From Brachionus rotundiformis (lineage: Eukaryota > Rotifera > Eurotatoria > Ploima > Brachionidae): 64,000 bases of DNA. The position numbers were made by a program, and so were the translations under genes. The stretch is from contig JAESIW010000118.1 of NCBI GenBank assembly GCA_016802295.1, positions 1,969,430 through 2,033,429 on the forward strand. The letters run 5' to 3'. Shown here in pieces: positions 46,360-58,014 of the stretch; the stretch's first letter is position 1; every line of letters starts with the position of its first letter. Under the pieces are notes generated by a model that did no database searches, was not told the DNA's origin, and worked only from the letters and a program-made list of their open reading frames with translations.

Positions 46360-48880
46360 ATGATAATGTCAGACCGTATTCCCAGTTCTAAACTGCTTCG
46401 AAACTTTTCCATGGCTCCCTTAAACTCCACCGGACTTCACTCATTAAACTTGGACAACGCAAATGATGATGCATCATCTCCTCTTAAGTTGTTTAAACAG
46501 GCTAAACAGTCCATGAACTCCGTTTATCAGGATTTTAGTTCCATTATCTCTGAGACAAACTCTTTTTTAGAATGTATATTTAATATTATCTATAAATATT
46601 TTGTTTATTTGAACAAAAATTAATTTAAAGCTGCTGAATTGAAGTCAAGTGATGTGGTCAGCTATGCGGAAATACAAAAAATAAAAAGCTTTAAGGATAA
46701 ATGCGAAGGACTGATCAAGATGATATCACGTGACCGAATGAAGTGTGTTTTTTTCGGCCGGACCAGCAATGGCAAAAGCTCTACCATTAACGCCATGTTG
46801 CATCAAAAAATTCTCCCTATAGGCATTGGTCACACTACCAATTGTTTTCTGCAAGTGGAAGGCTCGGACTTGTGTGAACAAGATGCTTGTTTTTACACGC
46901 CTGGTTGTGATCAGCCAGAAAAAATAAAAAATCTCCTAAATCTGGGCTCTGCTCTGTCCAAGGAAAAGCTGGACTCGAACTGTTTGGTCCGGGTTCTTTG
47001 GCCAAAAGAAAAGTGTCGCTTGCTCAAAGAAGATGTTGTTCTGGTCGACAGTCCGGGCATAGATGTCTCGGTTGATTTGGATGCATGGATTGACCAGAAT
47101 TGTCTTGACGCTGACGTGTTTGTTCTAGTGGTCAATGCCGAGTCCACATTGACCAAAACAGAAAAGGAATTTTTTCACAAGGTTAGCGAAAAACTCACTC
47201 AACCGAACATATTCATTTTGAACAACAGATGGGATGCCACTGCCTATGAGCCAGAGACTGCCGAAATAGTCCGTGACCAACACATCGAGAGAGACAAAGA
47301 GTTTTTGTGCAATGAGCTGAAAGTGTGCGACAAAAACCAAGCAAATAGCAGAATATATTTCATATCTGCCCGCGAGGTTCTTCTGACCAGAACCCAGACA
47401 AACCCACAGCTTCCACCTGGCTACCAAAATCGCCTCCTACAATTCGAATGGTTCGAAGAAGAGTTCGAAAAGTGTATTTCAATGAGTGCAGTTAAGACAA
47501 AATTTGATCAGCCGGCGCAGCGCGGCAAGGCCATGGCTCTCACTCTGAGTTCAGCTTTGGAAAATTGTCACCAATGTGCCATTGAAAAAAAAACTCTCTT
47601 TGAACACAATTTAAATAATTTGATAAAAAAAATTCACCAAACCGAACAAAAATTGCAGGATTTTACCCAAGATATGAAGGACAAAATACGCGATGTGATG
47701 GAAGATGTGGAAAAAAATGTAATATTAACTTTAAATGATGAAATTAGGAGAATAAGCATTTTAATCGATGAATTTGAGCGTCCTTTTCATCCGGACGAAA
47801 GTCAACTAAATTGGTACAAAAAAGAGCTGCATGAATATCTTGATCAAAAGCTTGGATTAAATTTGGCAAAGCGTCTAGATGAACCATTAATTCAAAGTTT
47901 AAGAATGACCCAAGAAGACATCAAAAGTTGTTCTTATAACTGGAAGATTTTTTTTTATTTTAATTAATATATTTAATTAGAAAGAGTTTTGGAACTGGTC
48001 GAGTCCGAAGAAAATAGAAAATTGGTATCAACTACCTTGTTCAGAGAGGATTTTTTTATCAATTATCGCTTAAATTGTCTAAATTTATGCGCTGATTTTA
48101 GAGAGGACATTAATTTTCATTTTTCACTTGGTTTTACCTCATTAATGCGGCGATTCACTGGCAACAATACATTCAATAGTGGACCAAGCCGCTTTTTCAT
48201 CGAAACATCCAACAAATTCAGCCAACAAAAGCACCAAGGACGCTACGAGTCGTCCAATTTGGCGCCTTTTCAGTCCACAAGCCAAGCCACTAATTTTTTA
48301 GTTATGCTCCAAGGTGTCAACTTGATCGCGTCTAAGTCCAATGTTATTCTTTTAGCTGTCGGTGGTATTGTGTGGAGAGGTCTGGGATGGAAGATTCTGG
48401 CACTAACGGGAAGTTTGTATGGTCTTTGCTATTTGTACGAAAGGCTCATGTGGACAAAGAAGAGCCAGGAGAAGATATTCAAGAAGCAGTATGCAGATTA
48501 TGCCAGTTCCAAGCTAAGGCTAATTGTTGATCTGACGAGCCAGAATGCAGCTTCCCAAGTCAAACAGTAATTAAATTATTTTAAATAAGACCAAATTAAT
48601 TAAAATTAATTTTCCTATATACAGAGAATTGGCCATGTATTTTTCTCAAATGTCCAGATACATTGATATAACCAAGGATGAGTATTTTCAAGAGGTGAAA
48701 AAATACCAATCTGATATTGAAGTATTAAATCAGTTGATAAACAAATCAAAAATTCTGAAGTCTGTATCTTGGTCTAGATTTGTTTAATATTGTCTTATAT
48801 TTTATCTTTTAAGAAATAAGGGAAAGTATATCCATGATGATTTTGAAAAGTTTATCAAAGAATACTTGGATATGAATTAG
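46360..48880 (+). CDS. MFN: Mitofusin (outer mitochondrial membrane fusion GTPase)
   Basis: Five exons, 46360-46573, 46631-47926, 47981-48566, 48625-48759 and 48814-48880; all phases close, 765 aa. The dynamin-like GTPase has G1 GRTSNGKSS, G3 DSPGID and G4 NNRWD. Heptad repeat 1 lies in exon 2. Exon 3 has the family block CADFREDINFHFSLG, then the paired transmembrane segment (ILLAVGGIVWRGLGWKILAL...GLCYLYERLMW). Exons 4-5 hold heptad repeat 2, ending like vertebrate MFN2 (KILKNKGKYI). It tethers and fuses mitochondrial outer membranes. Inverted fragments of this gene lie at 31.6-33.1 kb. Single-gene invertebrate type (Marf-like). Confidence 0.93.
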
Positions 48881-49644
48881 AATTAATGGAAAAATTATAT
48901 TTTTTTAGTTATATATTATAAATGAAGTGTTTATTTTTAGAAAAAAATAAAAAAAAATTGAAAAAAAACTATGAATATTAATTTAGTAAAATCAAATCTC
49001 AACCGCTTAACAACCCAGATCTCGTTCTCATTTATATCTCATAGTAGATCTAACTGAGATAAAATGTCGACTAAATTACGAAAGAAATTAGATTCAGGTG
49101 AAATCTCATCAAAAAAATATCTGATGATTCGCTTGGGAATCTTCTCATTTCTTTCTTTTTTGGGATCTCAAAAAAAATAGAATCTAAGAGATGGTTTTAA
49201 TTGTTCATTATATTAAAAAATTTTATTTAAAGTCTTATTTTTATAAATTTATTTAGAATATTATGTTAAAATTTTATTTCATTATTGGCACAATTAAAAT
49301 TCTAATAAGAAAGAAATCAAAGTCTTTTTTGTTTTATAATTTTCAATCAATCAATATAGAATAGGTTCAAAATTCACATCCTCATTAAGATAAAGGTAAA
49401 AATATTTCGCTTTTTATCTATTCCTGAAAAAATAAGAAAAGTATTCTGAAAAGTGTATGGACCAAAAAAAATAAAAAATAGGGTCACGCTATTATTTTGT
49501 TGTAATTTATCTGGATCCGAAAAGAAAGATGTTTTTGTGGTTGGAAAAAGCTGCTTAGATAAGATTCGAAATTTTTTTCCCGTCAAGGGGCTAGTAATCT
49601 TTGACATTTGAACTGTTTAGAAAACCAAATAAATAATATAATAT
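48881..49644. other. AT-rich 3' flank and duplicated remnants
   Basis: 49236-49325 recurs at about 56440-56535 as a dispersed repeat. From about 49500 the segment matches the tail of the hypothetical gene at 34.3 kb. No intact gene. Confidence 0.5.
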
Positions 49645-50029
49645 TTACCGTAATGCCTTGCCCCCTAATGCGGCATTTATTTTCAGAATTCTGGATTTTA
49701 ATGCATGCTTTTTTTTTCCAGACACGCTGCGACTAAAAATGCTGCAGTTAATATCAAAATTTTGGTATAAATGCCGCATTAAATATGTAAAAAAATAATA
49801 AAAAAATATTTTTCTATTTTTTCAATTGTTTCAAAATTTGAAACACAAAAAATGTTCCTCGAACATAAGGTTTTTTACATATTTAATGCGGAATCTATAT
49901 CAAAATTTTGACATTAACTGCAGCATTTTTAGTCGAAGCGTATCTGGAAAAAAAGTGGGTTAAATGCAGCATTAAAATCCAGAATTCTGGTTTAAAGTGC
50001 AATGCATTAGGGGGCAAGGCATTACGGTA
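49645..50029. mobile_element. Palindromic MITE
   Basis: TACCGTAATGCCTTGCCCCC at the left is exactly mirrored by GGGGGCAAGGCATTACGGTA at the right, and similarity continues inward over about 170 bp per arm. The ends begin and finish with TA, which fits a TA target duplication. There is no coding capacity. The paralogous site at about 34414 lacks it. Confidence 0.85.
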
Positions 50030-50884
50030 GTAGTATCAAATAAATTAAAATAAGCGACTTCTATTAATTATTTTTAATAAATATTTCCGTAAATAACTCA
50101 AAATTGTAGAATTTTGTTACAATTAAAAATTTTTGTATAAATGATTAAATTTTTTTTATTAGTAAATTTTTGTTTATATTAAGTTTTTTCTTGTGCAAAT
50201 AGGAATTTTCTCTAATCGGCTTTTACTGTAGCTGAAATCCTTAATTTTATTAACTTCTATTAGGATTATTTTCATTTGGCATATTTGAAGTAATTGTAAA
50301 TGTAATTATTATTAATTATGTTTACATAAGGCCACCGAAAATGTATTCTATTTACAAATTACTAACTGCTCGGGAATAATGGCAGAATTAAATTTATTTT
50401 CTAATGGTCAAAAAGAGTGATTTTGGATTTTAAAAATGTTAAAGACTGGAAAAACTCAATGAATCATTCAACTCAGAACCTTATCATTTTTGGGTGAATT
50501 CTTTTTCTTTGATATAAGAAATGTTTTATTTTAGAAGCATTCATAAACTGAGACAGATTTATATAGTTCAGAAATTAATGAATCCATAAATGTGTTTTAA
50601 AAATCTTTTCTCGATTCAAAACATCTGATTAAATTTAAGATTTTATTCTAAAAATAATAAACAAAATTTTTATATAATTCTAGTCTTTTTAAAATTTTTT
50701 GGAAAATATATGATGGAATCGTTTAGTTAATACATTAAAAATAATTATCCTTATGAACTTTTAAATTTGTAAGTTGAATTGGATCATGACCAAAGATTGC
50801 CCTAAATTATGATGTTATAACTAATGATTGATTGATCTTATTTGACGAATAAAAAATATAAAAATAATCTCCTTAATGTTTTAA

Positions 50885-51260
50885 AAAGAAATTCTTAGAG
50901 TTTGAGAGGAAACTTAGAGTTGGAACTGTGTATGGAAACAGATTTAAGTCCCATAGTTGTCTTCAAAGTCAAATTGTTATATGTATCAATAAAATCTTCC
51001 TGAAAAATATTCACCTCATTCTACTTTCGTTGACAAGCATTAAGTTCGTAGTCTTCTTAATGCTCAGCCCTACCAAGAAGACAGCACGTAATGATGGAAA
51101 GATCTTTGAGTTTGCCCATGTATTTCTAATTAGATTTCTTTGCTCAAAACTGCTGGGCGATATGCACACAAAAGCAACCATCAACAAATCATTTGATCAT
51201 ATTCTCTTGCCAGGATTAATCAAATATTTAAAATTATATTTAATTAATTTAATTTCATTA
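50885..51260 (-). pseudogene. Deleted beta-1,3-galactosyltransferase paralogue
   Basis: The minus strand keeps the region around RxxIRNTWA (TGG intact) to the strand before the DDD motif, then jumps to the last four codons and TAA. The DDD and EDIYVG motifs are deleted and the N-terminal anchor is truncated. It cannot be active. Confidence 0.8.
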
Positions 51261-52749
51261 TTCAAGCAGAAATTTATAAAAAATTAGCACCAATGAATAT
51301 TTAAAAAATCTGAATTTAATGATATAAATATTTAATAACAAAAATTTTTAAATATTTAATAACTATTTTTTTTTAATATCATAAATTTTGTAATCATTCC
51401 AATATATAAAGGTAACTATAGTTAAAAAAATTTAGCATCAATGAATATTTAAAAATAAAATATTTTATTAAATAAGACAATTTTGTTTTATTTTCAATAA
51501 TTTTGCTATCATCCTAATGAATATAAGGGAAGAATTAGTTAAAAAAATACAGATTTTTATAGCATTTTAAAGCTTTATTTAGGAATTTTAGGGTTTTTAC
51601 CGTTTTTCATGTAAAATTATCACTTTATACGAAAATTTTCGAAAAATTGGTAAAAACTTAAGGGCCAAAAAAGGCCAACTTTCTCTCTTACAAGAGGCCA
51701 TCTGTACAAAATTAAATGCGAAATAGTGAAGAATTGCGCTCAACGATTCAATTTCTTCACAAACCGTGCAGTTAACAACTAGAATATGCTGAGAGAAGTT
51801 GCAGTAAAAGTTCAATCAAGTGAAATTTTTAAAGCAAAAATAGATAAATACTAACAAAATATTACTTTTTGCACATAATCTTTTATGAAATTTTAATTTA
51901 ATTTTATTTGTTTATGCGTTGCAATAAAACACTATTCTACACTAATAGAAACAATAAATGATTTGATTATTTTCCATAATTTTGAAAACTTATAAAATTT
52001 GAGGGATTTTTGAAAATATATATGTTCGGTTTTAAACAGAGAAATTCTGAAAGAATATCATTTCCTTCTCTTTTCATCTAAATTTCTGATCGAATCACTA
52101 ATTTTATTGGTATTATAAATTATTTTTCCAAATTTACCTAACTAATATTATTGATGTTTAAATTTCTAATTCAAATAAGAATATTTTTGAATATTTTTTA
52201 ACAAATTCTAAATACTACTAAATGGAAATACAATTTCAGAAGAGGACTGACATCGAAAAAACTGCAAAAATGTATAAAAACATGATATAAAAAATACTAA
52301 TGATATGAAAAATATCTTGAATAAAACGATACGTAAGTTTTGAACACTTCGAATAAATAAATTAATAATTGATTAATAAATGAAATCAATCTATAACCCA
52401 TTATCACTATTAAAATTATCGAACATCTATATAGTTTTTAAAATTAAGAATGTTTTCTTGCTATAGAAATTTGAATTCCTCTTTCATCATTCATTCGTAA
52501 ATAAAAGCCAATAGCATAAAACGAGGAAAATAAACAAAAATATAAGTTTAAGAAATTTGCTTAAAAGTTTATTTTTTAGAAATATGGTATTTATTGAAAG
52601 AATTTTTCAAATAAATTAAAATTGGAATTTAAAAAAAAAGGAACACTAATAAATAACCATCGAAATTCTCTTTCAAATTTAAAATTTTTAAAATTTTATA
52701 GCTTTAAATTTAAATTAAGAAAGTTTTTTTGGATCATTAAGAGATTAAA
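51261..52749. other. 5' flank of LicD copy E
   Basis: AT-rich flank, half of which (51841-52632) is the near-identical block described at 37488-38280. No separate gene seen. Confidence 0.6.
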
Positions 52750-54199
52750 ATGAATAAAACAAAAAATAAACCAAGTTATCGTTGTTTTTTTATATTTATT
52801 TCTTTGTTTTGTTTTTTTGTTGCTTTTCATAACCATTATTTTACCAAACATTTGCATGTTGATTCGCAAATGGCCAATTCAGAAGAAATTGATTTTGAAA
52901 AAAATTACCTCAATTTTTGGAAAAGTTTAAAAATCTTTTCACATTATAAATTCCAACTACCGAATTCTTTTTCAAAAGAGAATAATCCTTTGTCAGATGA
53001 CAAAAATATATTTGGCAAAATAAACCAAATACTGTTCAAAAACAAAGCAGTTTTAGCAGAACCAAATATATTCACAAATTTGGTTGATGATTTGTACCAA
53101 GATGGTGAAGTGAACAAAATTTACGAACAACAAGATTTGAATAAATTGTTTCTGATGACATTTTTATTAGAAATCAAATATTTATCTAACTTTTTCAAAG
53201 TAAACAAAAATAAAAAGAATTTAAATTTTATTAAATAAGAAACAAATTTTAAATAAGGATTTGGTTTCTATTGATCCACAATGCAATGTGATACCAACAC
53301 ACCATAAAAGACTTGATTTGTTAATACCAGCAAGTATATACATAAAATGTGGCCTCTTCAATTACCATATTTCAATAATGTATCCTCGTGGCAATTTCTA
53401 CTGGATACCCAAAGATGACTTTGATTTAAATGGACTCTCCAAATCGTTCTCTGATCAAAATAGAGCTTTAAACAAGTAATTAATTTATTTCAAATTATAT
53501 AAAAAAAAACATTTTGCCTAAGAGAAAATTTTTATCAATTGTAGATTCAAAACAGTTGTCATTGATTAAAAATCAGAATATTTGACAATTCCATTAAATA
53601 CAGAATATTTTTTGTATCAGTATAAGCATTCGAAATTTATCGAGTGTGACTACCAACTTGCCGAGTCTACTTACAAGCTAGAAAAGCAAAATGTAGTCAA
53701 AACAAACTTCTTTGTATCGAGATTCAGCTATGTAAGAGATTTTTTAGAGTCGAATAGAAAAGTTTACTGGCTTACTTCAGGAACATTGCTTGGATGGTAC
53801 AGAGAATGTGGCATCATACCACATACAAGAGATGCTGACATTAGCTTATATGCTGACCAATTTGATGCAAAAATTGAAAAATTCATAGAAAATGATAAAC
53901 TTTTGCCATTGATAATTAAATTTGGATTTTACAATGACAGTTTGGAGTTCACGATTGGAAAAGAAGATGTATTTCAATTGGATTTGTTTTCTACTTATGA
54001 ACTGAACCAAACTCATCAATGGTTTCCATATCACATGGGAAGACAAGTCAAGCAAACACTATTCAGAAAATTCTCTGGTATTTGTTCAGCTGAATTATCA
54101 GATGAAAAATTTTTAGTACCATGTGAGCCAGTTGAAGTGTTGAATGACATTTACGGTGTTAAGGGTCTATTTGACCAACATACTCTCAAAACTTTTTAA
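52750..54199 (+). pseudogene. LicD-like copy E (nonsense in exon 3, 3' end replaced)
   Basis: Exons 52750-53199, 53258-53475 and 53545-54199. The start, signal anchor and exon 2 are intact. Exon 3 has TAA at 53567-53569, the same change as copy C. The catalytic stretch shows substitutions (WLTSGTLLG, TRDADIS). After about 54155 the sequence departs from the family and ends 14 codons later, so the last 75 or so residues are missing. Confidence 0.8.
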
Positions 54200-54344
54200 A
54201 AAACTAGCAAAACATTTTGGTATACCAATTTTTTATCTCAGCATACTTTACTTTTTAGCACATCTGAAAAACATGCCTGCCTTTTTAAAAAATCAAAGAG
54301 TTTTTTTCATGCTAAATTTATTTTCTTCATTTTTTACATTATAA
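54160..54344 (+). other. Foreign hydrophobic coding-like tail after copy E
   Basis: In a different frame from copy E, 54160-54344 reads as a hydrophobic chain (FGIPIFYLSILYFLAHL) ending at TAA. It may be the end of another, unrecognised gene brought in by the rearrangement that cut copy E. Confidence 0.3.
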
Positions 54345-54456
54345 AAATATTAAATTTTAGTCAATTTAAGTAATTTTTAAAAAAATATTCATAATTTAAT
54401 TTCAGCTTTTTATCAATACACTCGCTGATTTTTTTTGCCACCAAGTTTGAGTTTAT

Positions 54457-54640
54457 TTACGAACTCATTTGACTCTTAATTAAAAGACTCGACTGGAGAA
54501 TTTGGGCAAGCATAACCAATCCGCCTTTTGAATACCTGTCAATCACAAAATCTCCTTTTGACCCAAACGTCATAAATATATTTAAAAAATTCTTAGCAAT
54601 TTTTTTCAGAAAACATTTTAAACTCTTTAATCAAATACCC
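54457..54640 (-). other. Coding-like minus-strand exon of unknown identity
   Basis: About 59 open codons ending at TAA 54457-54459, including MTFGSKGDFVIDRYSKGG and LVMLAQILQSSLLI. Composition is protein-like and GC-richer than the surroundings. A second frame just upstream (CRRGYLIKEFKMF) is out of phase. Probably a gene relic. 54641-54920 is AT-rich. Confidence 0.3.
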
Positions 54641-54920
54641 TCTGCGGCAGTCAAATATCACCTGAAAATAGCACATTAAAACTTTTGTTTTTGCAAAGAC
54701 ATCAATTGAAGCATTAAATGATGTATTACATGCATCTTGCATAATTTAATATGAATCAAATTTAAGCCCGATAAATTTTGCAATTTTTTAACTCCTTTAT
54801 TAAAATTCCTAAAATCTTGCTTATTCAAGATTCAAGATTTTTCATTATCTTGCAAGAAATAGATACTCAATAAGATCTTTAAATAAGAGATAATAAAATC
54901 AATAAGAGTACGAAAACATT

Positions 54921-55191
54921 TAAGATTATTGTAAATTTACTTAGTAAACCTTTGTTTAGGTTTTTTAATAAGATCTTTAGAGATTTCTATTATAAGATTT
55001 AGTCTATAAACAAATTATTATCTGAAAAGAACTTAGTTCAGAAATTTGTCTTGACTTTTATGAAAAGATTTAAGTAAAAATCTTATTTGAATACTTTAAA
55101 ACTTCTAGACAAAATCATACAATCGAAATCTCTAAAGATCTTATTAAAAAACCTAAACAAAGGTTTTCTTAGTTTCTTTACAATAATCTTA
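54921..55191. mobile_element. Foldback (palindromic) element
   Basis: Arms of about 73 bp: 54921-54993 and 55117-55191, both containing AACCTTTGTTTAGGTTTTTT and AATAAGATCTTTAGAGATTT in opposite orientation. The loop is about 120 bp. No coding capacity. Confidence 0.65.
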
Positions 55192-55569
55192 ATTAATTAA
55201 TTTAAATTGAATTTCTTGACTGATTTTTTTAAATGTGAATATTTTTAATTTATTTTATTTAATTTGTTTAATCATGTTCTCTTTCATTTGATATTCGGTC
55301 ATATAAAAAATATTATTTTTTTCATATATAACACATTTTTTTTTATGTTTTTCATATACATTAGAAATGAATCATTAGTTTTTTCACAAGTAATTTGTTC
55401 ATTTCTCATTTTTTGAACTGATTTAGGAAGTCTATTACCTACATAATGTATAATTGTATTGGTTTTTTTAATTAAACGAAGAAATTAGAATTCATTTCAA
55501 TAATCATGTCTATCATTCAATTGATTATTAAAAAGGAGGTGAAAAAAAGTGTACCTTGAATATTTCCTA

Positions 55570-55626
55570 GTGTTGCGGGCCGGCAGCCAGCTATCGGCCA
55601 ACTGACCTGTGGTGGCCGGCCAACAC
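55570..55626. other. GC-rich hairpin in AT-rich DNA
   Basis: GTGTTGCGGGCCGGC and GCCGGCCAACAC pair as a long, slightly bulged stem. A competing inner hairpin is CGGCCA/TGGCCG. The 57 bp are about 65% GC against roughly 20% around them. Function unknown; 55192-55569 and 55627-55800 are AT-rich. Confidence 0.55.
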
Positions 55627-55800
55627 TACTATTTTCTTTTTCTATAATTTTTTTCTAAAATTTTTTTTTAATTAAATTTTATTTTATTTAGATTTTTTTT
55701 GAAAATAAACAGCTGAACCATTCAAAATGTGTTATGATAAACGATCATGTATATTTTTAAAATTTAACTTATTCGTGTTTTTTTTTTATTTTTGTTTTTA

Positions 55801-56401
55801 GCTCAAAGAACTCATCCTATCAGGAAAGAAACAAATCATAGGACTTCAACACCAAGAGCTTCACTTTCTTCTCCATGTCAGCAGCAGAGGCAGCAGTTGA
55901 ATTTTGGCGACTAGTTTACAGAATCTACAGACATGGGTTAATTCAATAGATAATCGAGTCGAAGTCATTCAAAGATCAATCGTACCAGCTAGTCAAAATT
56001 TCTCGGAGCAAATAATAGAAGACGCTCAGCAACATCTTGGACTGGACATAACAGTCGATTTGATAAATTCTTTCATTTATCATTAAAAATCCTTGATAAT
56101 TTAATAACGCCAACATAAATACTTTTGGAACCAAAATATTAGACATTCTTTTTACAAAAGAAGAGTTAACTCAGGGGACTGTCGAACCATCAAAAAACAC
56201 AACTCCCTCGTTGGACAGAAGAAGAGTGGATTTAATCAAAAGTAAATGTTAATTAAATTTTATTTTAATTTTAATAATTACTTTTTTTAGTTAGCTACTT
56301 AAAAAAATTGAAAACAATTGAATCTTTTAACGAACTTTGGCCATCTTTTGTTCGTTCATTAAAACATAAATGCTTGGACTCCAGGAGACTAGCCAAAAAA
56401 A
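55801..56401 (+). pseudogene. BEN-domain protein gene, degraded
   Basis: Three exon-like pieces. The first (about 55801-56086) follows a TTTTTAG acceptor, has a Gln-rich stretch (SPCQQQRQQL) and then, in another frame after TGA, LQNLQTWVNSIDNRVEV up to TAA. The second (about 56107-56241) reads ILFTKEELTQGTVEPS...RRRVDLIK, the most conserved part of a BEN domain. A GT-AG intron leads in frame to the third (56291-56401): LWPSFVRSLKHKCLDSRRL, the domain's end. BEN domains bind DNA in chromatin regulators and some viral/mobile proteins. Frame breaks between pieces 1 and 2 argue for a pseudogene. Confidence 0.6.
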
Positions 56402-56439
56402 GTAATTTTTTTACAATATATATTTAAGAGCTATCTAGT

Positions 56440-56535
56440 AACTCTTATTTTTTATAAATTTATTTAGAATATTAAATTAAAATTTTATTACATTAATGGC
56501 ACAATCAAAATACTAATAAGAAGGAAATCATGATT
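56440..56535. repeat. Dispersed repeat shared with 49236-49325
   Basis: TTTATAAATTTATTTAGAAT...GGCACAATCAAAAT...CTAATAAGAAGGAAATCA recurs with few changes. Identity unknown. Confidence 0.55.
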
Positions 56536-56565
56536 TTTTAGAGTAAAAATCAACAATCCGAGCAA

Positions 56566-56773
56566 TCAAAGGCTTATTTTTAAGCATGTTAAACTATTTT
56601 GACTAGAGTCTGGGTACTCATTTTCAGGAATGCTAATTTCGGCAAGTCCACTTGATAGCAATCGGAGATCATTTGCTATTCTATGCAAGCTTACAGCAAG
56701 AGAGTTCATAGCACCACTCACTTTAACCAAGGTATCTTGATTTGCCAAAGTTAAAGATTTATTCTCAGCTGGC
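56566..56773 (-). pseudogene. Class II fumarate hydratase exon fragment
   Basis: After an acceptor-like TTTAG, the minus strand reads ENKSLTLANQDTLVKVSGAM, SLAVSLHRIANDLRLLSSG and LAEISIPENE. These match the fumarase C region before the SSIMPGKVNP signature. Four residues of the usual GPRSGL junction are missing, and after PENE the signature itself has decayed. No other fumarase exon is near, so this is a transposed relic. Confidence 0.8.
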
Positions 56774-56799
56774 CTAAATTCAATACAAACAAGCACTTA

Positions 56800-58010
56800 A
56801 TTTTATACTAAATTTTTACATAAGTTAAGACCCATCACTACTTTTACACGATAATTGTTTCTTGATTTTATATCCAAATTAAATTTGTTTGTTTTTTATG
56901 TAAATTTTATGTAATTAGCCAGTTTTGTGTTTTCGAAAGAATTAAATTTTGTGTTTTTATGTATATTTTGTAAAATAGAGTCTGGTTACTCATTTTTTGT
57001 GAAAAAAATTAAATATCAAATAAAAAAATTTAAAGAAAAATGGAGAATTTTTTTATTTATCTTTTTGAAATCTTTAAAGTCCTATTAGAGATTTTTAGTC
57101 AAAAACATCATCAAAACCCTTTATAAAAATATTTAAAGAGCCATTAAAATTTCTTTAAAATTTTATTTTCTTTCACTCTGATTTTTCTAATTTAATAGAA
57201 TCAGACTTAATTTTATAGAATCTGTCAATTTTTGATACATATTGTTTATTAATACCATTTTCGTCAATAACCTCTTTGCTTCATTTTTGATATCTTATTC
57301 ATTTCCGTCCATGAACCAAATTTCCACTTCACCGAGAATCTTAAGACTCTCATTTTCCACAAAAACTATAATTTATTTCATATATGAAAGAGTGTAAAAA
57401 ATCAGTGATGCGTCATTAATCTTCTATTAATAATTTTTCTTACTGAATACCATGTGTCTTCAACTCTATATTCTGGGATCTAAAATCAATGCATAAAGAT
57501 ATCTATATTTAATAGATTATTTCTCTTAACTTTTAAAATTTAAACCCTTGACAGTTCAAGCTGATTACAAATAAAATTTTTTTATTCATCATTTGTAAAA
57601 AGAAAGGCTAAAAACATAGAAACAAGAGATGTTTGATTTGAAGTTCTTACATTTAGAAAATTTTTGCAATATTTCATCTAAAAAAAATAGTATATTTTAA
57701 ATTTAATTATTTTTCAATGCCAAAAATTTTTTAAGTACAAGTGGAAACAAAAAAATTAAAAAACATTGGCTTTTAACTTAACTCAGCTTTGAGGACTGAT
57801 TTTTAATATATTAATGGCTTTGAAATAAACAAAAATGTATCGCTCAATATTGGCAAGAAAGCATTTTAGGAAAAGAGTTAAAGCTTTAATTTCAAAAATA
57901 ATATAATCATAAAATTCAACAGCTAAAAAATTAATTCGGCCACATTCAAAAACCAATTAGAATTTAAATTTTTTTTTAATTACTTGAAAATTTTTGAATT
58001 TGAGTAAGTT
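56800..58010. other. Intergenic, AT-rich, no gene seen
   Basis: Dense stops in all frames. Nothing recognised. Confidence 0.55.
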
Positions 58011-58014
58011 TGAA

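Larger units (their letters stand above)
49500..52632. repeat. Segmental duplication, copy 2 (pairs with 34000-38280)
   Basis: Collinear blocks: 49520-49640, 50040-50115, 50470-51260 (galactosyltransferase remnant and flanks), 51640-51740 and 51841-52632. Private insertions are the MITE at 49645-50029 and about 300 bp at 50135-50450 of unknown nature. Confidence 0.75.

Noticed and set aside
49374..49607. 77-codon minus-strand frame
   Set aside because: Opposite strand of the decayed duplicate of the 34-kb hypothetical gene; no independent support.
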